Positions 17,454 to 26,186 of a DNA stretch of 64,000 nt are shown one piece after another. Source of the stretch: Rhodospirillum sp. (lineage in GTDB: Bacteria > Pseudomonadota > Alphaproteobacteria > Rhodospirillales > Rhodospirillaceae); assembly GCA_021741145.1 (NCBI GenBank), contig JAIOYK010000001.1:62001-126000 (forward strand), written 5' to 3'. The position numbers and the translations under genes are program-made. How positions within the stretch are numbered: position 1 is the first letter of the stretch; the number at the start of each line of letters is the position of its first letter. The notes under the pieces are model-generated. The model searched no databases. It had not been told where the DNA came from and saw nothing but the letters and a program-made list of their open reading frames with translations.

Positions 17454-17468
17454 ATACCGACAAGGTAT
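17454..17468. promoter_or_regulatory. Palindromic operator candidate between lysR and the dioxygenase
   Basis: ATACCGACAAGGTAT, with the same ATACC and GGTAT arms and five-base spacing as the site at 16501-16515. Further GTAT half-sites follow at 17487-17490 and 17497-17500, ten bases apart, on the dioxygenase side. This is the arrangement expected for a recognition site followed by an activation site of a LysR regulator. Confidence 0.72.
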
Positions 17469-17538
17469 CAAATTTAGTCCGCAATGGTATTAGACAGTAT
17501 GTTTTTTTCTCCTAGGCTGATCCATGGATGGTGACCGC

Positions 17539-17580
17539 GCCTCGCGACCGCGAGGCCAGTTCGGCCCCGCGGTCGCGGGG
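17539..17580 (+). promoter_or_regulatory. Two GC-rich hairpins with a mutually exclusive third pairing in the dioxygenase leader
   Basis: Hairpin A at 17539-17556 has eight perfect pairs (GCCTCGCG/CGCGAGGC) around two bases. Hairpin B at 17565-17580 has seven (CCCCGCG/CGCGGGG) around two bases. The right arm of A plus the following bases (17546-17557) can instead pair with 17563-17574 in 11 of 12 positions. The elements lie 73-114 bp before the dioxygenase start. No T run follows hairpin B. Confidence 0.7.
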
Positions 17581-17652
17581 GAGGGAGAGCGGACGTCGAT
17601 CCGAAGGCCAAGACCAAGAGAAAACAAAATATGGATGGGAGGAGTATAATCC

Positions 17653-18582
17653 ATGGCAATGACAGGCGTTCTGCGTCCAGGGCACGCACAGGTTCGGGTG
17701 CTCGACCTGGAAAAGAGCATCACCTTTTACCGCGACGTGTTGGGTCTGGTGGAAACCGGCCGAGACAAACAAGGGCGTGTCTATTTCAAGTGCTGGGACG
17801 AACGGGACCACCACAGCTATATCATTCGCCAGGATGACAGGGCCGGGATTGATTTCTTCGCCTTCAAGGTGCTCGACAGCGCGACCCTGGACCGCCTGGA
17901 GTCCGACCTGAAGGCTTACGGCCTGGCCACGGAGCGGGTCCCCGCGGGAGACCTGATGGAGACGGGCGAGCGGGTCCGCTTTGAGTTGCCCTCCGGCCAT
18001 TTGATCGAGCTTTACGCCGAGAAAACCGCCGTGGGCAATGGCTTGGGCCTGACCAACCCCGGCCCTTGGTCGAAAGACGCGGAACACGGGATCGCCCCGG
18101 TACGCCTGGACCATTCCCTGCTTTACGGGCCGAATATCGAGGGGGTCCGCAAGATTTTCATGGAGGTCCTGGGTTTCTTTCTGGTGGAGCGGGTCCTGAC
18201 CCCCGAGGGGGACGCCAACGCCGCCATCTGGCTGTCCTGTTCCCACAAGGTGCACGACATCGCCTTCGCCGAATATCCGGAGCCGGGCAGGCTTCACCAC
18301 TGCTCCTTCCTGCTGGACAGCTGGGAAAAAGTACAGCGGGCGGGCGATATCATGTCCATGAACGCGGTCTCCGTGGACATCGGCCCTACCCGCCACGGCA
18401 TTACCCGGGGCAGCACGATCTACGCCTGGGATCCCTCGGGCAATCGCTTCGAGACCTTCATGGGCGGCTACCAACCCTATCCCGACTACGAAACCATCAC
18501 CTGGACCTTCGACAACTTCGGTCAGGGCCTGGACTATCCCCAGAGGAAGCTCCACGAGACCTTCCTCACGGTCGTGACCTGA
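17653..18582 (+). CDS. dmpB: Catechol 2,3-dioxygenase (extradiol)
   Basis: Iron(II) extradiol dioxygenase of 309 residues cleaving catechol to 2-hydroxymuconic semialdehyde, the entry reaction of the pathway encoded by the divergent operon. It has two vicinal-oxygen-chelate domains. In the second, the metal ligands are His154 (RLDHSLLYG), His215 (GRLHHCSFLL) and Glu267 (GNRFETFMGG). The second-shell His248 (PTRHGITRG) and Tyr257 (TIYAWDPSG) match the XylE active site. GGGAGGAG precedes the ATG. XylE and DmpB are the closest families I recognise; the substrate could also be a substituted catechol. Confidence 0.96.
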   Translation: MAMTGVLRPGHAQVRVLDLEKSITFYRDVLGLVETGRDKQGRVYFKCWDERDHHSYIIRQDDRAGIDFFAFKVLDSATLDRLESDLKAYGLATERVPAGDLMETGERVRFELPSGHLIELYAEKTAVGNGLGLTNPGPWSKDAEHGIAPVRLDHSLLYGPNIEGVRKIFMEVLGFFLVERVLTPEGDANAAIWLSCSHKVHDIAFAEYPEPGRLHHCSFLLDSWEKVQRAGDIMSMNAVSVDIGPTRHGITRGSTIYAWDPSGNRFETFMGGYQPYPDYETITWTFDNFGQGLDYPQRKLHETFLTVVT

Positions 18583-18648
18583 CAGTGTGAGTGATGGGCT
18601 GGATGGCGAGGCTCCTCTGGAGACGCGATGTCCGGCGCGAGAACAGAC

Positions 18649-18688
18649 AGATTGATTTGCGTGACCGCCGCGTCACGCAAATCAATCT
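18649..18688. terminator. 17-bp perfect inverted repeat between convergent genes
   Basis: The left arm 18649-18665 and right arm 18672-18688 are fully complementary over 17 bases around the six-base loop CGCCGC. It lies 66 bp after the dioxygenase stop and its right arm overlaps the first bases of the chemoreceptor stop codon. It probably serves as a two-way terminator, although no T run follows on either strand. Confidence 0.8.
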
Positions 18689-20435
18689 AAGCCGCGTCCG
18701 ACCCCACGGCGTCGCGCACCGTGGAGACCAGGGATCCGCGAAGAGTCTGGATGCCGTCGACGACCTCACCGGCGAGGTGCCTCACGCTGCTGGCCATCGC
18801 CTGGCTTTTAACGGCTTGCTCGGACACCCGGTTGATCCGACGGGACACGTCCTGGATCGCTTGGGTATTCTCCCCAACATTCGAAGCGATATGCTCCGTC
18901 ACCGCGATCTGCTCATTGATGGCGGAGGCCACCATGGCCGAGATCTCGTCCACTTCGGCGATCGTGTGGTCGATCAAGGCCACGCGCTCCACGGCCGTTC
19001 GGGTCGCCGTGGCCACATTCGCGATTAAGGTGTTGATCTCGTCGGTGGACCGGGCCGTCAGGTTGGCGAGGGTCTTGACCTCGTTCGCCACCACGGCGAA
19101 GCCCTTGCCAGCATCACCCGCGCGGGCAGCCTCGATCGTGGCATTCAAGGCCAAAAGGTTGGTCTGGGCGGCCACGGTGCCAATCATGGTCGCCGCGTCG
19201 CCAATCCGGTCCACCGCGCCGGAGAGTTGCTTGATCACATCGCTGGCCTCGACACTCCGCTCCCGCGCCAGGCCCGTGGCCAAGGTGGATTTCTCCACCC
19301 GTTTGCCAATTTCCGAAAAAGAAAGACTGAGTTCCTCCGTCGCCCGCGTTACCGATTGGGCGCTGGCCAGGGCTTGATGGGCTGCGGACGCGACGGTCGC
19401 GGCGTCCGCGCTCACCACCCGTGCCGACTCCTCCATATCCTTGGCATTGTCGGCCATCTCGCCGGTCCGTAGGGACACGTCCGCGACGGCGCGCTCGGAC
19501 TCTCCCTCGACCTTTCGCGCCATGGACAGAAGGCTGGCGCGGCGACGGACCTCATTTTCCTCCCTCTCGGCCTGTTGCCTTACCCGCATCGCCTCATTTT
19601 CCTGGGCGGAGGTTCGGAAGACACGAACCGCGTCCGCCATGCCCCCAATTTCGTCGGCCCGGTTCCGCATTCCGATCTCAAGGGTCACGTCGCCATTGGC
19701 CAGGCGACCCATGACGGTCCGGATATGGATGAGGGGTCGCAAGACCTGCGTGTGAAGCATCAACACGTTGAACAGGGCCAATACGATGAGAACCAAGGTT
19801 ACCCCAATCAACACCATGACCATGTCACGCGCCCTGTCTCGGGCCAGCATCACCGCCTGACTTAAGGCACCCAAATCGCTTTTAGCACGGTCTCCGACCA
19901 AGGCTTGGACCGCGCTTAGGGCGTCCGACATGCGGGTGGCCGTTTCATCGAAGTGTCCCATCAAACGGTTGCCCTCTTCCGGTCCCCCTTTGATGTACGC
20001 CTTCGCCATCACCTGTCCCGCATCCACATAAGCGCTGAAGGGGTCGTCCAGAGCCGCCAGGGAGTGGACAATGTCCACCGCGCCGATCACGCTGGCCAGT
20101 CGAGAGGCCTCCGCCCGCTTCGTCCTAAATGCATCGGCGTATTTCAAAGCCAAGTCGATCCCGTCGTTCAACCCATCCCGACCCCGGGTCGCGGATATGT
20201 CGGTGAACCATTGTTGAACCTGGGCGACATCGAACCGCATGCCTTCCAGGGTCAGGCTCAAGGGGATGACAATCTCGCCCACGGCCTTTTGAGCGGCATC
20301 GACGATATCCAACTCGATCCGCTGGTTTTGAATTTGGGAAAGATTGACGGGGACGGAAACGGCCAAGGCCACCAAGACCAGCCCAGCGGCCAGCATGGCT
20401 TTCATTTTCACGGAGATGCGATCAAAGGCAAGCAT
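18687..20435 (-). CDS. Methyl-accepting chemotaxis protein
   Basis: Chemoreceptor of 582 residues. A first membrane segment ([20 protein letters not shown]) and a second ([20 protein letters not shown]) bound a helical periplasmic ligand domain. A HAMP domain ([20 protein letters not shown]) follows. The cytoplasmic coiled coil has the conserved hairpin tip, [20 protein letters not shown] then [14 protein letters not shown]. It lacks a C-terminal pentapeptide for CheR. The ATG at 20435 is preferred to a GTG at 20483, whose extra peptide is unusual for the family. It is convergent with the dioxygenase gene; sensing of aromatics is a guess from position alone. Confidence 0.9.
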   Translation of the reverse strand: MLAFDRISVKMKAMLAAGLVLVALAVSVPVNLSQIQNQRIELDIVDAAQKAVGEIVIPLSLTLEGMRFDVAQVQQWFTDISATRGRDGLNDGIDLALKYADAFRTKRAEASRLASVIGAVDIVHSLAALDDPFSAYVDAGQVMAKAYIKGGPEEGNRLMGHFDETATRMSDALSAVQALVGDRAKSDLGALSQAVMLARDRARDMVMVLIGVTLVLIVLALFNVLMLHTQVLRPLIHIRTVMGRLANGDVTLEIGMRNRADEIGGMADAVRVFRTSAQENEAMRVRQQAEREENEVRRRASLLSMARKVEGESERAVADVSLRTGEMADNAKDMEESARVVSADAATVASAAHQALASAQSVTRATEELSLSFSEIGKRVEKSTLATGLARERSVEASDVIKQLSGAVDRIGDAATMIGTVAAQTNLLALNATIEAARAGDAGKGFAVVANEVKTLANLTARSTDEINTLIANVATATRTAVERVALIDHTIAEVDEISAMVASAINEQIAVTEHIASNVGENTQAIQDVSRRINRVSEQAVKSQAMASSVRHLAGEVVDGIQTLRGSLVSTVRDAVGSDAA

Positions 20436-21052
20436 CAAAAAAGTCCAACATTGGGCCACGGGAGTAGTGAAAAAAAAGTCCACCTCTTGTTGAAGAGACC
20501 ACGTTCCCGGCGCGCGAAGAATTGATAATCGGAAACTGTTCTATTTAATTAAAAAAAAACCTCAAGAGATTTGATCAAATAGCCTGTTTGATCGCTGATA
20601 AAGCGAAAATTTATACAACAAAATATTGCACGGATGAAAAATTGCCCATGGTAAGAGAAAGATCGGTCTCCATCCAACCTAAAGGATGGAATTAGAAAGA
20701 AACTTTAGGGTCTTTTCGCCGAATCGGTAACGTCCCGTGGATACAGCCGACTGAACGCGCTGTCGGATAAGGTGGGACTTGGAAAGAAGCTAAAGAGACG
20801 TGGATCCGAAGAAAAAGGAAACCGCCTTGCGGCCACCCAGTTTACGAACAGAAGCCATTTTTCCCCAGGACGGGATACATCCCCGCTTACCCCCAGCGCG
20901 CCCCATCACGGAGCGGGATTCCAACGGAGATCCGACACCAATCAATCGCCCGGAGGGTGACGGGTGGATCCCTCTTCATACCAGCGATCCGCGAATGCCC
21001 CCATGGCCCGTGGTTCCTCGAGACCGGGACCGGGACCGAAGGGGCGCCGCCG
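20436..21052. other. AT-rich non-coding stretch between der and the chemoreceptor
   Basis: No convincing gene on either strand. Bases 20520-20720 are markedly AT-rich for this genome and include the palindrome ATTTGATCAAAT (20569-20580) and a small hairpin near 20673. This is the likely promoter region of the chemoreceptor. The part next to der is GC-rich and holds only antisense open frames. Confidence 0.6.
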
Positions 21053-22582
21053 TCAGGAGCGGTTCGCGTAGGGGTTCTTGGTGGCCCGGAACAGCAGCCG
21101 AATGGGTGTTCCGTCCATATCGAAGTCCTCCCGGAGACCGGTGATGAGGTAGCGTCGGTAGGATTCGGGCAGGTCGTCTGGCCGGGTCATGAACAACGCG
21201 AAGGTGGGCGGTCGGATCTTGGCCTGGGTGGCGAAGCGAATCCGCAGACGGCGGCCATGCTTGCCCATGGGGGGCGGATGGCGTTCCACCATGGCCTGAA
21301 GCCACCGATTGAGACGACTGGTGGCAACCCGGCGGTTCCACTTGCCATGAACCGTCAGAACCCCCTCCATCAATCGGTCCATCCCCTTCCCTTCCAGGGC
21401 GGAAATCGTCACCGTGGGAATGCCCCGCACCTGGGCGAGCGACGTCTGCAAACGGTCCGACAGACGCTGGAGGGACGCCTTGCGGTCCTCACAGACATCC
21501 CATTTGTTCAAGGCGATGACCAGGGCACGGCCTTCCTCGATCACCAACCGGGCGATGGTCAAGTCCTGCTTGTCCAGGACCATGTTGGAATCGAGCATCA
21601 AAACGCAGACCTCGGCGAGCCGAATAGCGTTCAGCGTGTCGGCGACCATCAGCTTTTCAAGGCTGTTTTCCACCCGGGCCCGCCGACGCATCCCCGCGGT
21701 ATCCACCAGACGGAAGCGGCGCCCGCCCCACTGCCAATCCACCTCGATGGCGTCGCGGGTCACCCCCGCCTCCGGCCCGGTGACCACCCGCTCCTCGCCC
21801 AACAGACGGTTGATCAGGGTCGACTTGCCGGTGTTCGGACGACCGATAATGGCCAACTGGATCGGCCGTTCCCCCCGGGGATCCACCGCCTCGACGGCGA
21901 AATCCTCCTCCTCGCCCTCCCCTTCGGCGACCAGCGCGTCCAGGTCGAAATCCTCGGGTTCCAGCGCGTCGATATCGGCTTCGGCGAGGGCGGACGCCCG
22001 GACCTGGGCCCGGATCTCGGCCTCTTCCTGCTCAGCCAGGACTTGGACCCGGGCGGCGTCGGCCTCCTGCTTGGCCTCCTCGGCCATATGGGCGTCGTAG
22101 AACGGCAACAGGGCCTCGTAAAGCAGGGAAAGCCCTTCCCCATGTTCCGCGGAGAAGGGAACGGGAGTCCCCAGTCCCAGACCATAGGCTTCATACAGGC
22201 CCGGCTTCCCGGCTCCGCCCTCGCATTTGTTGGCGATCAGGATGACCGGAATGGGAGCCTTGCGCAGCAGATCGGCGAAATGGGCATCAAGCGGCGTAAC
22301 CCCGGCCCGGGAGTCGATCAGCATCAGGGCCACGTCCGCCTCGCCAAGTGCGCGGTTGGTCTGCTGACGCATGCGTCCTTCCAGCATCTCCGGCCCGGCT
22401 TCTTCCAATCCGGCGGTATCGACCACTCGGATGGTCATGTCGGCGATGGTCCCCTTGCCTTCGCGCCGGTCCCGGGTCACCCCGGGCATGTCATGGACAA
22501 TGGCCAACCGCCGCCCCACCAGGCGGTTGAACAGGGTGGACTTGCCCACATTGGGACGTCCGATGATGGCGACGGTCAGCAT
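21053..22582 (-). CDS. der: Ribosome-assembly GTPase Der (EngA)
   Basis: Essential GTPase with two consecutive G domains and a KH-like C-terminal domain that acts in 50S subunit assembly. Length is 509 residues, slightly above the usual 440-490. The first domain has GRPNVGKST at 8-16, DTAG, and NKCE in place of the usual NKxD at 118-121. The second has GRPNTGKST at 248-256, [14 protein letters not shown], and NKWD. The linker between the domains (about 165-238) is unusually long and acidic ([10 protein letters not shown] and similar), which accounts for the extra length. It is the third gene of yfgM-bamB-der, the usual order in proteobacteria. Confidence 0.97.
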   Translation of the reverse strand: MLTVAIIGRPNVGKSTLFNRLVGRRLAIVHDMPGVTRDRREGKGTIADMTIRVVDTAGLEEAGPEMLEGRMRQQTNRALGEADVALMLIDSRAGVTPLDAHFADLLRKAPIPVILIANKCEGGAGKPGLYEAYGLGLGTPVPFSAEHGEGLSLLYEALLPFYDAHMAEEAKQEADAARVQVLAEQEEAEIRAQVRASALAEADIDALEPEDFDLDALVAEGEGEEEDFAVEAVDPRGERPIQLAIIGRPNTGKSTLINRLLGEERVVTGPEAGVTRDAIEVDWQWGGRRFRLVDTAGMRRRARVENSLEKLMVADTLNAIRLAEVCVLMLDSNMVLDKQDLTIARLVIEEGRALVIALNKWDVCEDRKASLQRLSDRLQTSLAQVRGIPTVTISALEGKGMDRLMEGVLTVHGKWNRRVATSRLNRWLQAMVERHPPPMGKHGRRLRIRFATQAKIRPPTFALFMTRPDDLPESYRRYLITGLREDFDMDGTPIRLLFRATKNPYANRS

Positions 22583-22718
22583 GCGATTTTCTCAGTTCCA
22601 AAAACAGCCTCGTGCGCCACCTCCGTCAAAAGAGTTATCCGCGGGTGCGCGAGGTCTTTAGTTTATGCATCAACTCTCCAACCTCCGGCTGAAGCCTTCG
22701 CTTGGGTCGATGCACGAA

Positions 22719-22742
22719 GGCGGCGGATCGACGTCCGCCGCC
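22719..22742 (-). terminator. Strong hairpin in the bamB-der gap
   Basis: Nine perfect pairs (GGCGGCGGA/TCCGCCGCC) around a six-base loop, 33 bp after bamB and inside the 192-bp gap before der. No T run follows. It may act as a partial terminator or processing site that lowers der relative to bamB. Confidence 0.6.
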
Positions 22743-22774
22743 CAGAGAGGGAATACGCCGATGGAAAAGACAGG

Positions 22775-24145
22775 TCAGCGATAGGCGACCAGATCTCCAT
22801 CGGTGGTCAGAAAATACAGGGTCCCATTGGCCACGATCGGCGCCGAGGCCATGGGATCGGGCAATTCGATACGACCCAAGACCCGTCCCGTATAGGGTGA
22901 AATCGCATAGACGTAGCCGTCGGAAGATCCCACGATCAATCGGTCGGAGGCGAGCACCGGCCCCGTCCAGACGATGGGATCGGACAACGCCTCCGGATTC
23001 TCCCAGCGCGGCAGGGGCGTGGTCCAAAGGACACCGCCGGTGGTGGCATTGATGGCCGCGACCTCCGCTTCCTCGCTGACCAGGAACAGCACGTTCCCCG
23101 CCAACCAAGGCTGCTGGGTTCCCGCCACCTTCAGGGTCCAGGCGCGGCCACCGGCGCGCAGATCCATGGCCGTCATCAGGCCGCTGTTGCCGATGACATA
23201 AAGGCGGTTGCCATCAATGACCGGATTGGCGCGGATGTCGCGCAGGGTTCCCACGGCGTCGGTCCGCCGGGCCGCGGTAACGGAATCGGTCCACACTTCC
23301 GCCCCGCTTTCCAGCCGCAGGGCGAACAGCTCGCCCGAGGAATAGGGCACCACGACGATTCCCTGGTCCACGGCCGCGGTCGGCGCGCCCAGCAGACTGG
23401 CCGTTTCCGGCGCGCCCGAATGGGACCAGAGGGCGTGACCATCCACCGCCGAAAGCGCGACGGTCTGATTGTCCACGGTCTGGACGATCACCCGGCCCGA
23501 ATTAACCGCGGGAGCGGCCCGCATGGGAGCGTCGACGGCCACCCGCCACAGCTCCTGCCCCGTGTCGGCCCGTAGGGCGACGACCTTGGCGAAGCCGGTG
23601 GTGGCGAATACCCGTCCCCGGTCGAAGGCCAGACCGCCACCCAACAGGGCGCCGTCGTCTTCCTCCTCGTTGGAATCGGGCAACGCCACGGACCAGAGGC
23701 GTTCCCCGGTTTCCGCGTTGAAACCACGAACCGTGGCTTCCCGGTCCATGGTGAAAATCCGCCCGTCGGCCAGGACCGGCCCATTCAGCAAGCGATCACG
23801 CGACGCCTTGCCCGCGCCGATATCGGCGCGCCAGACCCGTTGCAGCGCATCGCCCACCACCATGTGCTGCATGGCGTGGTGGGAATACCCCCCATTCTGG
23901 GGCCAATCGGCGTTGGGCTCGGGGGCCGGAAGAACGACCTCTTCCTGGTCGCGAGTGGCTTGGGCGAGGCCCCGCTCCTGGCTCAGCACCGCGTCCCGTT
24001 GCCCGGGAAGCGGCGGTGCTTCCTCGGATCCAAACCAGGAATCAATGCCACAACCGCCCAGGCTCAACGCCAAACCAAGCCCAAGGACACCCCTGGCCAA
24101 TCGCCGCGAGCCACGCCGCTTCACTACCGTCACCGACACCGTCAT
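22775..24145 (-). CDS. bamB: Outer-membrane assembly lipoprotein BamB
   Basis: Beta-propeller lipoprotein of the BAM complex, which inserts barrel proteins into the outer membrane. Length is 456 residues. The N terminus is a lipoprotein signal (RGVLGLGLALSLGGC) with the lipidated cysteine near residue 32. Repeated PQQ-like blades are visible, for example ADGRIFTMDREATVRGFNAE, TGQELWRVAVDAPMRAAPAV and DGYVYAISPYTGRVLGRIEL. It lies 3 bp after yfgM and precedes der. It is longer than the E. coli protein (392 residues) because of a longer region before the first blade. Confidence 0.93.
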   Translation of the reverse strand: MTVSVTVVKRRGSRRLARGVLGLGLALSLGGCGIDSWFGSEEAPPLPGQRDAVLSQERGLAQATRDQEEVVLPAPEPNADWPQNGGYSHHAMQHMVVGDALQRVWRADIGAGKASRDRLLNGPVLADGRIFTMDREATVRGFNAETGERLWSVALPDSNEEEDDGALLGGGLAFDRGRVFATTGFAKVVALRADTGQELWRVAVDAPMRAAPAVNSGRVIVQTVDNQTVALSAVDGHALWSHSGAPETASLLGAPTAAVDQGIVVVPYSSGELFALRLESGAEVWTDSVTAARRTDAVGTLRDIRANPVIDGNRLYVIGNSGLMTAMDLRAGGRAWTLKVAGTQQPWLAGNVLFLVSEEAEVAAINATTGGVLWTTPLPRWENPEALSDPIVWTGPVLASDRLIVGSSDGYVYAISPYTGRVLGRIELPDPMASAPIVANGTLYFLTTDGDLVAYR

Positions 24146-24148
24146 GCC

Positions 24149-24898
24149 CTAACCCTTTTCGCCTTGCCCGGTCGTTTCCGTTCCCGCTCCGCCATCGGAG
24201 TCCGAAGTCGGCGCCTTGGGGGACTCGCCCAGGGCGGACAGGATCTGAACGGCCCGCCGCCGGGAGTTTCCCGGTCCCTGGGGATCGTTGGCCAAGCCGC
24301 GCAGCAAATCAACCGCGGTCGCCTTGTCGCCCCGCTTCAGGGTGGAAATCGCCGCCATCTCTTCCGCCAGGGCACGCCAGGGGCCGGTTCCGGCCCGGGC
24401 CGAACTCAGCAGGCTGTCCACTTCCGCGGGGTCAAGGATCTCCATCCCCCGCATCACGGCCAGAACCCGACCGGCGTCACGGAACACGGGCTCGAGGTTT
24501 TCATCGTTGGCGATCTTCTTGTAGGCGGCCACCGCGTCCTCGACCTTGCCGTCCTTGGCCTGAACCTCCGCCCGGCGCAGGGCGGCCAGGGGCGCGTAGC
24601 CCGAGGCTCCGTTCCCGGCCACGGCCTCGAGGGCGGAAAGGGCGCCCTCCGTATCTCCCTTGGCGAGCAAGACCTGGGCGGCCTCGTACTGTTCCGCCGC
24701 GGCCGCCCGCGCGGAGGCCTGATAGGCCTTCCACCCTTGGGCACCCGCGACGATGGCCACGACTAAAATCGCGGCGCCGATGACAAGGCCACCGAACTGT
24801 TTCCAGAACGCGACCATTTTTTCGTGGCGCAGGTCCTCGTCGACCTCGCGGAACAGGGCTTCCTCTTGGGGATTGGGCTCGGAAGGCGGCTGGGCCAC
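24149..24898 (-). CDS. YfgM-like membrane-anchored TPR protein
   Basis: Inner-membrane protein of 249 residues. A short cytoplasmic segment (ALFREVDEDLRHEKMVAFWK) leads into one membrane helix (FGGLVIGAAILVVAIVAGAQ) and then periplasmic tetratricopeptide-like helices (AEQYEAAQVLLAKGDTEGAL and similar). This is the YfgM/TPR_21 family, linked to the SecYEG translocon and periplasmic chaperones. The tail (SDSDGGAGTETTGQGEKG) looks disordered. It is the first gene of the yfgM-bamB-der operon. Confidence 0.88.
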   Translation of the reverse strand: MAQPPSEPNPQEEALFREVDEDLRHEKMVAFWKQFGGLVIGAAILVVAIVAGAQGWKAYQASARAAAAEQYEAAQVLLAKGDTEGALSALEAVAGNGASGYAPLAALRRAEVQAKDGKVEDAVAAYKKIANDENLEPVFRDAGRVLAVMRGMEILDPAEVDSLLSSARAGTGPWRALAEEMAAISTLKRGDKATAVDLLRGLANDPQGPGNSRRRAVQILSALGESPKAPTSDSDGGAGTETTGQGEKG

Positions 24899-25219
24899 GC
24901 GTCTCTCCTACGTTGCGTTCTGAAATCCACCCCCTTCACCCTGAAACGGGTGAAGGGGCTTGGGGGGGTGCTCCGCCCCGGCGCGGACCTGAGCACGGAT
25001 CAATGATAGTCTCGCGCGGGCCACCATAGCCAGGGGGCGCGGGAATGGCAATCGTATGGCGTGGGTCCGTGGCGGGATCATGGCGGCGAAACCTCAACGG
25101 CCTTTAGTGCCTGTTAATGCTTTTTGGGTTAGGATGTCCCTTCGGGTGATCGACCCGCCCTCGCCAAGCTGGCCAGAATGGCCGGCTCCGACTATCCCGG
25201 CATGGAAAGGATGCCTCCC
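24899..25219. other. Divergent promoter region with an 11-bp hairpin
   Basis: No gene seen. It separates the yfgM operon (leftward) from the lipoprotein gene (rightward). The sequence at 24931-24958 forms eleven perfect pairs (CCCCTTCACCC/GGGTGAAGGGG) around six bases and lies 33-60 bp before yfgM, so it would be in the 5' leader of that operon if transcription starts further right. Confidence 0.65.
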
Positions 25220-25666
25220 ATGATCCACCCGACTAGGGGCTCGAATATCCTCTTCCCCCTCCGGTCCCACGCGCGATTCGCGGCGGCGGGTGTGGCCCTG
25301 TGTCTGCTGTCCGGGTGCGGCATGGAGACGAATCCCCTGGTCACCGCGTCCAGCGCGATCGGTTGGTTCCCCACGCCCCTGATCGCCGCGGAAATTACCA
25401 CCATGTCCCTGACCGGCAAGACCATGGTGGACAATGCCTACTCCCTCGCGTCCGGCAAGGACTGCAACACCATCCGGTACCTGGAGGGAAACTATTACTG
25501 TCGGGAACAACTGCCCAGCAATCAGGTCGTCGATACACGGTTGTACTGCTATCGGACTTTGGCCGATATTACCTGCTACGATCAACCACAACCCTACCAA
25601 CGCAACCAACAGGTGGCGCCGTCCCTGATCAAGGTCGGTGCGCGGACCCAACGACTGGAAAACTAG
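25220..25666 (+). CDS. Small lipoprotein of unknown function
   Basis: Predicted lipoprotein of 148 residues. A basic N terminus and hydrophobic stretch end in a lipobox (FAAAGVALCLLSGC), so the cysteine at about residue 34 would be lipidated. The mature part has several further cysteines (GKDCNTIRYLEGNYYCREQL, DTRLYCYRTLADITCYD), suggesting disulphide bonds in the periplasm. I do not recognise the family. The ATG at 25220 is chosen over 25202 and 25211 because GGAAAGG lies eight bases upstream. It is read in the same direction as the DUF2794 gene, 87 bp away. Confidence 0.7.
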   Translation: MIHPTRGSNILFPLRSHARFAAAGVALCLLSGCGMETNPLVTASSAIGWFPTPLIAAEITTMSLTGKTMVDNAYSLASGKDCNTIRYLEGNYYCREQLPSNQVVDTRLYCYRTLADITCYDQPQPYQRNQQVAPSLIKVGARTQRLEN

Positions 25667-25753
25667 AAACCTATCGGATCGAAGCGAAAGATTCGGGCCC
25701 TTAGGGCGGTCGTGGGATTGCTGAACCTGTCCTGAACCCTATCAGGGGGCCGC

Positions 25754-26098
25754 ATGAACAAGGTTCTCAGGCTGATCGAACAACGGCGGGCCAACCCGTT
25801 CGTCCATTTCGACCGCCGGGAATTGGGCCAGCTTCTGACCCTTTATAGCCGACAGGTGGCCAAGGGGGTCTGGCGGGACTACGCCATCGACCATGGGGAT
25901 ACCACGGCCCTGTTCCATGTCTTCCGCCACGCGGGCGAACGCCCCCTGTTCTCCATCGTCAAAAAGCGAATCAAGGGCGGCCTGGACCCGATCCATTCCT
26001 ACAGCCTCCATGCCGGCCCCCAGCGTCTGGCCCAAGGAGACAGCTTGATGGAAATCGCCGAACACCTTGAAAAGCCCTTGATGCCCCCGCGCTGGTAA
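25754..26098 (+). CDS. DUF2794 family protein
   Basis: Soluble protein of 114 residues of the alphaproteobacterial DUF2794 family. The recognisable segments are VHFDRRELGQLLTLYSRQVA, WRDYAIDHGDTTALFHVFRH, and AERPLFSIVK with one residue different (GERPLFSIVKK). Function is not known. The ATG at 25754 has AGGGGG upstream. It converges with a small tautomerase gene at 26187-26366. Confidence 0.85.
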   Translation: MNKVLRLIEQRRANPFVHFDRRELGQLLTLYSRQVAKGVWRDYAIDHGDTTALFHVFRHAGERPLFSIVKKRIKGGLDPIHSYSLHAGPQRLAQGDSLMEIAEHLEKPLMPPRW

Positions 26099-26186
26099 CG
26101 CTCCCCGAACCGGCGGGCGCCCAAATCCCGGTCCCCATCTTGCAAGCTCCCATCGGGGCCTCGTTGGAGGGGGCACACCCAAGGGT

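Noticed and set aside
17423-17455. Longer LysR start (MNIPARM)
   Set aside because: Its start codon lies inside the operator palindrome and has no ribosome binding site; the family starts at the MDFRQ methionine.
20436-21052. Small open frames in the AT-rich stretch before the chemoreceptor
   Set aside because: The frames at 20772-20960 and 20800-21144 have no start signals or conserved features.
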